Of a DNA stretch of 18,740 nucleotides, positions 1-9,551 are shown piece after piece. Position 1 is the first letter of the stretch. Each line of letters starts with the position of its first letter. The stretch is from NCBI GenBank assembly GCA_027596075.1, contig JADGJC010000539.1:1-18740 (forward strand), written 5' to 3'. The position numbers and the translations under genes are program-made. Below the pieces are notes generated by a model, which saw nothing but the letters and a program-made list of their open reading frames with translations, searched no databases and had not been told where the DNA came from. Source of the DNA: Rhizophlyctis rosea (taxonomy: Eukaryota > Chytridiomycota > Chytridiomycetes > Rhizophlyctidales > Rhizophlyctidaceae).

Positions 1-76
1 GGATGGATGGATGGATGGATGGATGGATGGATGGATGGATGGATGGATGGATGGATGGATGGATGGATGGATGGAT
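1..76. repeat. (GGAT)19 tetranucleotide microsatellite
   Basis: Nineteen uninterrupted copies of GGAT run from the window edge to position 76, so the true array may extend further left. It then decays through GGAT-like words (ggatggacgtggatgag) until about 130. It is a simple-sequence repeat with no coding sign and is likely length-polymorphic. Confidence 0.97.
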
Positions 77-481
77 GCTGGATGGACGTGGATGAGTGAT
101 GGGTAGATGGAGATGTGACATGGGCATGTGGAGCACGTGAGCATGGGGATGTGGGAGCGAGAAAGATGAATATTGTGAGGGAAAGAAGGAATTCAGGGAT
201 GAGAGACGCGACGATCTGATACCCATGGAGTGGGCTTGACGGCGACTACAGTGAGGCTTGTGACCCGTAATTGTGGCTTGTATGACGTATGCCGGGGTCT
301 TGGCGATTCATCTGATTAGCAAACATCACGTGCTCTTCAAGCCACTCAAATTGTCAAATCGGTTGGAGTGCACAACTGTGATGGCCGCCTTGATTTGCCA
401 GTCTGCCACCTATGGCATATTGTTGCCCTTTCCCCGACTTCACCACTTCCACACGATCATCTTTCACACCATCCGACAAAG
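77..481. other. Intergenic, upstream of the Atg27-like gene
   Basis: This stretch holds degenerate GGAT/GATG repeats to about 130, then mixed sequence without a supported gene. Short open frames here have no recognisable family, splice structure or conserved start. The last 100-150 bases should contain the promoter and 5' UTR of the gene starting at 482, but I see no confident TATA or other motif. Confidence 0.5.
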
Positions 482-1873
482 ATGTTGGCTCACACACGTA
501 CAGCACTACTGAGCCTTGGTCTCCTCCTCGTAGCGCACGCTGCTATGGGGGCAGACCAGACGGAGAAGGACTGTTGGGAAGCTCTCAGCAAGTCAAATGG
601 TAAACAAGCCCCGCGCGTGCAGTTGTGTCTCAATCGCGTCGCCGCAATCCCAACTGACGCGCTCCATCCTGATCTTCTACAGGACTTCACTATCAACTAA
701 AAGAAAACTTGGAAGGGTAGGCTATTTCATGAGTCTTGACTCAATTGTTGCAGCCGCGGCGCTCAACAACGTCAACGTCACAGAAAATTCTTCAAGGCTT
801 CTTTTAAGGAAGTGATGAGCAGTGCGGACATGGAATATACTATCATTGGAAACCCCTGCGGACTCCCTCAAACAGGTATGTGGCAACTGCCTATGCACTC
901 TCACCGACCCTCTTTGCCGTTGAGTGTCGCCTCATATCGCTCAAACCTCCCAGCCGAAAATCCGTGCAAAAGCACGTCAGACTCGAAGCTGTGTTTCGTG
1001 AGTTGGCGTTGAAAGCTATAAACTACATGATCAAAAAAATCTCATCATTCCATCTTGGGTCTAGACCAAAACCTCAGTCTCAAAAGACGGCAAAGACCGA
1101 ATGGACCTCGACTCCCAATCCCTCACAACATCCAAACCAAACCTAATAGAAAACATCGAGGGCGGCTCCGACGACAAACTCCTCAAACTCTCTTTTGACG
1201 ACGCAAAACTCGACGGCAAATCAATCAAAGTTGTCGTGTCTTTCCGTTGCGATACGAAAAAGGCGGATGTGAGTTTCCGTAATTTTCACATTTGGCATAT
1301 GCTGACACCTCAAAGAGATTGACGCATGTCCCTCCACCAACGCCACAGACAGCCAAATACGTCACATCACCCCCCATAAATGATATCCACGAAATATTAT
1401 GGACAACCCCAATCGGATGTGGTGAGAAGTACACGCAGAAACCCGGTGACATCAAGGGGGGCACGTCCTTCATCGGGATCTTGTTCTACCTCCTATTGAC
1501 GTTGTTCGGCATCTACCTTGTGGCGGGGTCGGCGTACAATTACTTTGTGTTGAGAAGTAGGTGTTCTTTTGCATTTGTTTGACACCATGGAAGTGGTGTC
1601 GACTTGAGTATATGGCAACGACCTCCTTCCTTTTGAAATGCTGATACCGGTAAATTCTTTCACCACCTGCACCAGTCCGTCGCTTCCCAGACATGATTCC
1701 CAACTACGAGATGTGGAGCAACCTTCTGGCGATTGCATGGGTAAGTGGAAGAGCATCCCAAGTTCGTCGCCGTCAGGCCCAACGCTGCGACTTATCCATG
1801 GCAAACCCACAACCAGGACTTCGTCGCATCGCTCTGGGAAAGAGTCGCGGGGAGACGTTACGTGTCGTTGTGA
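482..1873 (+). CDS. ATG27: Atg27 / mannose-6-phosphate-receptor-like type I membrane protein
   Basis: Eight exons: 482-599, 683-716, 754-875, 954-997, 1065-1268, 1316-1556, 1676-1740, 1817-1873. All phases agree and give 294 residues. The start is the ATG beginning a signal peptide (MLAHTRTALLSLGLLLVAHA). A luminal receptor-homology region follows (about 25-215), with cysteines in NPCGLPQT, NPCKSTSD, KLCF, FRCDTK and IGCG. One membrane span lies at about 224-243 (FIGILFYLLLTLFGIYLVAG), then a cytosolic tail of about 50 residues containing RRFPDMIPNYEMW. In the family, Atg27 is a Golgi/endosome/vacuole protein that helps Atg9 traffic in autophagy. The last four residues, YVSL, fit a Tyr-x-x-hydrophobic sorting signal like the one ending yeast Atg27. 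Exons 2-3 are the least certain part: intron 2 is only 37 nt and that region is poorly conserved. It could instead be another receptor-homology cargo receptor. Confidence 0.75.
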
Positions 1874-2187
1874 AAAATAGGGACGTATATATTGCGTCCT
1901 TATGGGTCTGTTTTCTTTCCTTCGGTCAGCTAAGAACTGATGAGAGGATGTGTATCTAGAACGAAATAATAGTTTCAATTGTCTTTACCATGTCACGGAC
2001 GTTTGCTTTGGTTCCCGTTTCGAGCTGATTGTGGGGTCATAGAAGCTCTAAACTAATCTATTTTTGCGGCGCAGTCTAAATGAAGGGGTTTAGGGAGAGG
2101 GAAGGATAACAAGAAAAGCTCTACAAAAAGCGTCTGCTACACTATCCACCTCCCTCCCCGATCGTCTCATACAAGCCAGTAAAAGTC
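1874..2187. other. Convergent intergenic region
   Basis: This lies between the stops of the Atg27-like gene (+) and the ChaC gene (-), so it should hold two 3' UTRs. The sequence is AT-richer near 1960-2100 and becomes C-rich from about 2140. I see no gene or structured RNA. Confidence 0.5.
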
Positions 2188-3536
2188 CTACTCACTTCCT
2201 ACCTTACCCCCATCCTCCACAACCCCACCCTCTTCCCCCTTCTCCTCCTCCCCAACCCCCGCCTCTCCAACCGCAACCACAACCGCCCCCCCACATTTAA
2301 CAACACCCCCAACTCTAGCCCCTACCTCCCCCGCCCCCGCCAACTCCCCCGCCAGTGTAGCAACATCCATCGCGACCAGTTCTCTCAACGCTTCTAAATC
2401 CGCATCGGCGATTGAGCCTGGTTCGACGGATGTTGTTGTTGTTGTGTAGAGGGTTGTGTGTGAGGAGGGGAGGGGTGTGTGGGTGGTGGTAGTTTGGATT
2501 GTGGGGTGTGAGGAGCGGGAGGGGGAGGGGAGGAGAGAGAGGATGGAGCGTTCGAGGGATTGGAGGTGTGTGTCTGGGTGGGAGGGGGCGAGGATTTGCA
2601 TTGAGCGGGTTAGGCCCAGGAGGTCTGTTTGGTGTGAGAGGTAGATTATGATGAGAAGGGGGAAATCTGAGCGTTAGTATGCGTGATAGACCACACCCTC
2701 ACAGGACAATAAACAAAAAATACTCGTCCCCCACTCACAATCAACATTCCTCCCACTCGGGCCCCTACTCTCCAAAATCTGCCTTACAACCCTCTCCTCA
2801 CTATCAGGTCCCAAAAAGCTTTCATTCGTACTGGTCGCAACGTACACCAACGCACCCCTTACAATCGGCACTTCACCCCCCTCGTAATCCGGATGGTACA
2901 CATCCTCTTCAAACACCTCATATCCGTTCTTTTCTCTATGATCCAAATGCGCGCGCACGGACTCGGCTTGAGAGTCAGGGATTTTGTAAGCGATGCCCCA
3001 GCAGATGTGCGGGGATGGGGAGGGGTGTGGGTCGAGGGGGTGGTGGGTTGAGAGGTATTCGTGCGTGGGGATGAGGGTTACAACGCGGCCGGGGGAGGTG
3101 TGCGTGCCGCGGTGGTCGGTTGAGCCCTGGGGTTGGGTGAGGGTGGAAGGGGAAAGGGGTGGAAACAATGCGAGGTGCGTGGTTGAGTTTGTGTATGTTT
3201 GGGTAACGACAAAGGAGTAGCCGGACAGGACAATAAAGCATGGTGAGAAGAGGAAGATAAAGGAAAGGACAATGTGTTGAAAAATTTCAAAGATCGCAGT
3301 GCACCAGGCTTCGACACCCAACTCCTCCTTCTAACAAAAAAGACAAAGAGCAACCCCCTCACCTGCCAAAACCGCCTAACATACCCCTTGATATACCCCG
3401 GCACGCGTTTCTCATACGGGAAATCTGATACAAAAGTAGGCTCAGAATTGCGTCACTTCCTACATAACCAGAGTCCAGAAGTAACAAGAAACGCACCTAT
3501 CTTCCATATTAGAGATCCATATCCGAAAACCCACAT
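2188..3536 (-). CDS. GCG1: ChaC-type gamma-glutamylcyclotransferase with long low-complexity C-terminal tail
   Basis: Four exons on the minus strand: 3536-3497, 3424-3363, 3126-2739, 2624-2188, giving 308 residues. The protein opens with MWVFGYGSLIWKI, the glycine-rich substrate loop of the ChaC fold. DHRGTHTSPGRVVTL, CWGIAYKIP, LDHREKNGYE, GALVYVATS and GPSGRN follow. These are the family blocks in their usual order, and YLLGLTRSM completes the domain at about 172. The glutamate in HREKNGYE (about residue 99) is the expected catalytic general acid/base. ChaC enzymes cleave cytosolic glutathione to 5-oxoproline and Cys-Gly. Usual length is about 180-230 residues. Here about 120 extra residues follow: Ser/Thr/Pro-rich, then Gly/Val/Glu-rich, ending at the TGA... 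stop at 2188. Intron 2 (236 nt) is long. I chose the start because the motif begins immediately after this ATG. The family call is firm; the tail could hide an unrecognised intron. Confidence 0.9.
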
Positions 3537-4052
3537 CGCTATAGAGGAGGTTTCGGTGCACGTTTACTTTCGCGCGGGGAGATGCTGAAGGGCCACTGGT
3601 TTGAGCGAAGGCTGCTGCCAGTCTGTGCCAGATGGGACTGGACGGTCCTTTGTGTTCGTGTGTAACTCGCCTTTACAGTATCTGTCCCTCGAATTCTGAC
3701 ATAAGCATCCAACTATGGCTGTGCCTCCGCCAGCAAGTTTGATGCTCCAGTGCGGTGCAGACAGCATTCCTTCATAAACAAACGATCGCGGTCATGAAGG
3801 AAGAAGGGTGCCCCGCGCCCGAGTGTGTTCACGAGCTTGTTTGCATGGTCTGCACTTCTGCAATCTTGACAGCATGGCCGCCTTTGTTGTGAGTGGACAA
3901 GTTGGACATGTATGACTCGACCCCTATGGGCTTACCAGGCCCACGTCCCCTCAACCGTGGTCGGCCCCTTGCGGAATACTTGTTTTGAATTTTCAAGTGC
4001 GGACCTCTTCAAACCCCTTCTCTGTACGTCCAACTGCTCATGTTACCTCAAA
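3537..4052. promoter_or_regulatory. Divergent intergenic region upstream of the ChaC gene
   Basis: This is the upstream region of the ChaC gene (-) and of the weak coding region beginning at 4053 (+). Short open frames cross it but none shows family motifs or splice logic. I identify no specific binding site. The promoter role is inferred from position only. Confidence 0.4.
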
Positions 4053-4926
4053 ATGAACAAGGGCGATGCCGAATTTCACAGCGATGTGGAAAAGCTGGTC
4101 AAGGAGATCACAGTGTTAAAGAATCAAAAAAACCAGAACTTGTCGGAACCAGTGACATAAGGCCAAGTTTGACTCGGACCTTCTCGCTTATTTTTCTGAG
4201 AAGGCAGACATTGTGGGTGCAGAGCCGGCGCCACCTCATGCCATCGAGTACGGCAACCGATGTTATGCGCGAACGAAACTCGGGCTATATCTACATCCCA
4301 ATCATCCCGAGCTTACGACTACGTCGAAGATTCTCTGTTCCCACCTCGAGGCAGCTTGGATCGCAGACCACACGACGGGAGAGCACCTAATTGGACACCG
4401 GTTCCGCCAGGCGCTCTATACTACGGGCTGGTTTATTCCGCGAGAATTGTGAAGGATCTGGCAGCCGGCAATGGAAGGGGACATGATGGATGCTGAGTGG
4501 CGGGCCGTCGCCTTAGACTCGTAAGCACCGGCAACATAATACACTGTAGTGCAGCTGGAGGTGGGAGACGATGAGCTCGCTATATTGGACGTAAATAGCA
4601 CAGGCGATCATTTTGGGGCTGGCATAAAAGAATGTCAGAAAGGATTTCCAACATCAGTGGCAATGGTGGTTGCCTTCTATCCACTAAGAGGTACAATAGG
4701 GAGAGCAATTCGTCCGCTACACTTTATCAAGGCCAACATGCGGGTACCTATTCTGCAAGTATGGAAATGTATGAATACCTGTCTGATGTATTCCAAATGG
4801 CAAAACCTGCAGGAGTGTCTGTATCTCACAGTCCCATCAGAAAACCTACAAAACATTTTGACGAATGAAAGCGATCGCTTGCAAGCACTGGATCAAGAAT
4901 TTCTGTCAGCAGGTTTTGCAACTTGA
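4053..4926 (+). pseudogene. Unrecognised coding region, probably decayed
   Basis: The first part can be read as a small spliced gene: exon 4053-4112, intron 4113-4161 (GT...AAG, 49 nt), exon 4162-4452. It would give 116 residues containing FDSDLLAYFSEKADIVGAE, CYARTKLGLYLHPNHPEL and HRFRQALYTTGWFIPREL, which read like real protein. Beyond the TGA at 4450-4452 the same frame still looks coding (RIWQPAMEGDMMDAEWRAVA). Possible coding then continues at 4549-4926 (LEVGDDELAILDVNS...) and in another frame at about 4720-4866 (HAGTYSASMEMYEYLSDVF). No splice model joins these parts in frame. I therefore infer a longer gene broken by at least one nonsense codon and one frameshift. I do not recognise the family. 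An intact 116-residue gene followed by unrelated sequence is the alternative. Confidence 0.4.
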
Positions 4927-5333
4927 AAGCCGGTGAACGACGTAAGATTATACTTGCATCGGCGACTTCAGTCTTCTGGTCTTTGAGGCAGAGTACCGCG
5001 AATGGGGAGTGTGGAATAACTCGATGAACCGATTTCATAGGTCTGTGTTGGCATTAATGAACGCTCAAATAATGCATCTACTTATCGTTGCGTTCTGGGA
5101 GCTGCAAGACGACATTTCATCATGACACAAGGCCCCAGCATTCAAAGCAAGAACGATGCACAAAATTGAGCATAATGAAAAAAACGGCTGTGTACATTCA
5201 AATTACAACACAAATAGCTCTTCGAAATTATATGGTGCTACAGTTGGAAGCCAAGCAACACTGTCAGTGTCAACGCCAAGCCGTGTACATCCATTGAAAA
5301 TTCCACACGGTGTCTTGAATGGCATTCTGACCT
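4927..5333. other. Intergenic, 3' side of the LRR gene
   Basis: No supported gene. Because the LRR gene ends at 5334 on the minus strand, its 3' UTR should lie in the upper part of this stretch. The open frames on either strand are short and lack recognisable motifs. Confidence 0.4.
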
Positions 5334-8300
5334 TCACACGAAAAAGGGCAATTTCCCACATAATTCCTTCACGTTGCCTGATAGCTGGTTCCCTACATAA
5401 TGGACTAAGTGACTGGCAGTCAGCTAGGTGGCCGATCTTCAAAACTCACCATCCACATCGAGTTTATGCAAATTGACCGTGGATGCAAGTGCTCTCCCGC
5501 CTTCATCTTTGATTTCGTTATCTGTCCAATCGAAACAAATATTAGCAAAACATATTTAAATGCTGATTGCTGATTAAATTTTACACGAAATGTCAAGTTC
5601 TTGCAAATTCGTCATGGACGCGATGGCTTTTGCACCTGTATCTGTGATTCCGTTGCCTGCCAAAAGGTGAAGATCATTGACATGACCGGTGCACGTAATC
5701 CGATCGTTTGCTTAGGGTAAAGCTTGAGCACTCGGAGAGTTGTCCAGCAAGCAATTGCCATTGCACCCTTGTCGCCAACGCAACAATCTTCTCATCTTCA
5801 TGTGAGGTTAAGTTGGTAGACAGAAACAATGATGACTTACAGCCAGCATAAAGCTTAGTTAGATTGACCAATTGGTCGATCCATTCAAGTCCTTCAGGCC
5901 CAAGGTGATTGCCCCTGATACCTATGAATATGAGGTCAAGCTGCGCCCAGTGTCATTCAGCAAAAAGATGACACCAAAGCACCGCTCATACCGAGAATCC
6001 TGAGATTTGTCAATTGGCCAATACCTCCCATTCCTTCAAATGTCAACTTGTTGGCTGCGACGATCATCAGTACCATTTTGCGAACAAATTCTGTAACATG
6101 CTCACATTCGATTTGAAGTTCCTCCAGATTGATCAAGGCAATGAAAGCTGAAGCACCTTCATCCCCGATGTCATTCCCTGCGGTAGTTGCAAGTACCGTC
6201 AGTGAAACCATCACATTCAGCTCAACGCACGTTGTAACTCACATCCGACATCAAGGTATTTCAAATTTGTCAATTTACAAAGGGCGCGTGCACCTTGATC
6301 CCCAATCTCATTTGCTGAATAAGGCGATCGATGATGAATACATATTCAAGTTGGTTCACAAACTATTTTGACGTACAACTGAGAGCGAGAGTCTTAAGAT
6401 TCTTCAAGGTGCCAAGGGCTTCCGCTCCGCGATTTCCAATGAGATTCCCTGTGATAACAAGTGTCAATAATATAAATCGAATCGTTGCTTGCGCGCTTAC
6501 CTTCCAAAGAGAGTTCAACAACATTTGTTAGCAAGCCCAGTGCTTTCGCACAATCCGACGCCATTCGCTCCGCTCTTCGAAACCGCTTAACTACGAAACA
6601 TGATCATTCAGTTCGCAATTTTTTAGAAAGCTGATATGTAGGGTACCTCCGAGATCAAGTTTTCGAAGGTTCGCTATACGGGCCAAAGCCTTTACCGCGG
6701 TGGGCGTCAGAGCAATCCCTAGTGTATATATAATAATTGAAGACACCGAACAAATTTATGGAAAACGCATTCGGTTACCTTCCAGGCGGAGACTTGTGAG
6801 ATTAGGCAATGAGGCGGCAGCGATGCCTAACAGTTGAAATTCATCAAGAGGTATGTGAGCAACTGTACAGAGCAGGTGATCCATCAAGCATATGGATTGG
6901 TAGGACTATCTACCTGTTTTGATTATTGATGACACCGCAAGCTTTTCGAAAGCTCTGATGCCAGACTCATCTGTTCTGCTTCGTTAACGCTTCTCAAGCA
7001 TGGAATGACCAAAGTTTGGCTTACCCCAGTAGATAAAAGTACGCAAAGTACTGAGCAATTCCACAAGCTTCGTCAGGTGGGTTTCCGTTGACCCTCCGAG
7101 TTGTTTGTCTTTCTTCCACCTTACCAAACTGAGTCTGGAAATTTGTAAGGAGTAGTGCGATTGGAGTGTGCAATAGAACAAAAACTCACTCGCAGCTCTG
7201 GATATAAGGGTTTTGGGAGAGAAAAGCACATAGATCGTCTTCGAAAATTGTGCATACTCGAAAGCTGTGGGACATCTGGCTTGTTATGCTGATGGGAAGG
7301 GAAGAAGGACACGAGAATCAAGTTGAACTTACCGAACGCGTCTGATACCAATGATGTCAGCTTTTGTTCCCAGCGATTGTAAATCGTCTCGTCCTAATTC
7401 ACAATCGGCAAATTGTAATTCCCAGTAATCCGAAAGCTCGACGCTTCCTCTTTTTAACTTTCTGGTGAGAATCTCTAGCGATGTTTTCCATTGATTGACC
7501 AACTCTTTGTGATCTGCCTGTCCGTAATGGTGCCGGCACATCCATTCCACTGCCCCGGACTTCTCATTGGGAGTTCGGATGAGGTTTCCGGGGTTCGCTT
7601 CGTTAGCCCCTTGGAGATAAACTTTGGTGACCCGTCAGGGATTGATTCACTAAGAGTACCAGTGCAACCGAGACATACACATCATTTCATTCACAGCAAG
7701 TCCATCCAGCTTCCTTAAATCTTCCCCATAGCGAGTTTCATCAATCTGCAACATTGAGCGATTGTCGCCATCCACACGATTGGCTTTCTTCACCAATGTG
7801 TCCGCCGCATTGCAAAGCTGCTCTAGCCTTGCTGTCTTGTTGTCGGGAATCCTGATCATTTCCAGAATAGCAGCTGCCTTATCGGACCCAGGGACGGCCG
7901 TGTTAGCCAAACGCAGTGCTTGGCAGGCAACCGGAAGGATGGCGCGAAGGTATGGGCCATACTTTTCGAAGAAGGCTTTCGGTTTTGCGATAACGTAGCC
8001 TTGGTGGTCTCTGATTCGTCGACAGTCGGTGAGAAGACGTGCACGCAACACCACGTGCACGCAACACAGGACAAGTTTTACATACGTGACGTGAAAGCCA
8101 GATTCGCATTCACATATGAAGAACAATCGGTAGGAGGTATGAGAATAACGCCTATGATGATATCATCAAGTGGGAACCATCAGTTCGGACCATATATCAA
8201 TCTTATCTACCATCTGGCGCTCACGCTAAATCCCAGGCATCAAGCTTTTCAGGCAGAACGATGAAATGTCTAGAGATTTGTACCAAATGCAGTTCCTTCA

Positions 8301-8899
8301 ACTGATGAGCCAAAAAGACAGATCCTTCAGCTCAAGGAAAGCCACAAGCTTTCAAGGAATCAACTCAAAATTACCGATCTCCTGATTGCCAGACAATACT
8401 GCTTGAGAATCTCCTGATTCAACAGAATGTTGCTTGTATCTTCCCTGATGGTGGTTGTGTCTTGCTTGAGGTCTTCGATTCCGGTGCGCAACGCGGCAAG
8501 CTCTTTGAAGATTTCGGTATCCCCCCACATCACCGTCCGGACCTCCTTGTCACAGGTGACCACAACATCGACCATATTCAAATCTTTCATCTCAAAATTT
8601 GGGAAGTAATGCTTCACCGCCTTACTCCCCTCCATCTCCTCCCATTCATCAACCTCCAAGCACCTCGATTTGATGGAAGAAAGTCCTCGGATATATTCTT
8701 CTGTCACAGGCGTTCTGTCCTTTTTTATCCACCATCGGACTACAGAGCTAGGAGGGTGAGAGCCTCCAAACAGCACCGGGAGAGCGGCTTGCTTCCGCGG
8801 AAACACTGGTGTGTCAGGGGTATACACGAAGGTCCCCGTCGCCTTGTAATCGGAAGCGAGAGCATAGCGTATATGAAGCGGGCGTTGTACGGCGAGCAT
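5334..8899 (-). CDS. Multi-exon leucine-rich-repeat protein with unrecognised N-terminal domain
   Basis: Twenty exons on the minus strand: 8899-8375, 8301-8225, 8151-8086, 8010-7679, 7621-7333, 7288-7190, 7134-7025, 6970-6914, 6862-6779, 6718-6647, 6590-6501, 6448-6377, 6314-6243, 6177-6106, 6054-5983, 5921-5841, 5787-5695, 5656-5585, 5521-5450, 5392-5334. All phases agree, giving 821 residues. Residues 1-175 hold an unrecognised domain (HIRYALASDYKATG, SSVVRWWIKKD) ending in a predicted coiled coil (FKELAALRTGIEDLKQDTT). Residues 205-260 include FFICECESGF, then GYVIAKPKAFFEKYGPYL and a helical stretch. From memory, this resembles segments found beside COR/LRR modules in some ROCO-like proteins, but that is weak. 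Residues 500-821 are about 12 leucine-rich repeats of the ribonuclease-inhibitor kind (NEIGDQGARALCKLTNL, NDIGDEGASAFIALINL). Introns 7-19 are all phase 1 and eight exons are exactly 72 nt, i.e. one 24-residue repeat each. No signal peptide or membrane span is seen, so it is probably cytoplasmic. Function is unknown; recognition or scaffolding is an inference. Confidence 0.82.
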
Positions 8900-9551
8900 A
8901 CTCGAGTTGCAGTATTTTGCTGAAATTCGTCCAAGTTTCGCAAGATTTGGAGCGAGCTTCCTCAGGCGTAGCGCAAAAACGCAGGGGAAAGATTTCACGC
9001 GACCACCCTCCCTTCCCCCTCCCCCCCGACTCAGTGGACTTGTGTCTTTATCTTTCCCAGCGTATCGGACAGAAGGAACGTTCCACACGCTGGTACTTGA
9101 CAGGTGCTCACCCGTCTGGTGAATATGTACGGTGTTGGCTCTGACGAAAGGAGGAGGTGAAAATGTCTGAGCCCAGAGTCTCGCGTTTGACGCGTGGCGG
9201 TGATACAGTGGGGCTTTCTTGTTCACCACCATTGTTTACATACTTTGATTATGTAACAAACTGGTGTAGGACCCTTCCTCCTCTGGCGTTTCTCTCCTTT
9301 TCGTCAGTCTTCCCGCTGACTCCAAGACTGATCCGGTTCAGGTCCCACTCTGTCACAGTCGTGCCTCTCTGACCGAACGAGGTCAAATGGTCCCACCCAG
9401 CGGTTCTGCCATTTCGAAGTAGGCGCGCCTTCTGCCCGTGCCGTCAAGTTTAACTGCTGAGAAGCACCTTGTCGCCTGGTTGATAATCGGGTGTTTCGTC
9501 TCTGCGCAGTTTGCATAATCAAAGCAGCAAGCGATCAAACCAACCATATCC
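8900..9551. promoter_or_regulatory. Upstream region of the LRR gene
   Basis: The LRR frame stays open upstream to 9232. I stop at the ATG at 8899 because the upstream peptide is Gly/Arg/Pro-rich, and the DNA carries a C-rich pyrimidine tract near 9005-9030, typical of a promoter or 5' UTR. No defined binding site is recognised. The region also precedes the decayed plus-strand coding region at 9552. Confidence 0.4.

Noticed and set aside
3127..3321. Hydrophobic N-terminal extension of the ChaC frame (open from 3321)
   Set aside because: It lies within intron 2. The true N-terminus with the glycine-rich loop is encoded by two upstream exons at 3536-3363 that splice in phase to 3126.
8900..9232. 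Upstream in-frame extension of the LRR gene to 9232
   Set aside because: The translation is low-complexity and the DNA has a C-rich promoter-like tract. The protein-like sequence begins at the ATG at 8899.
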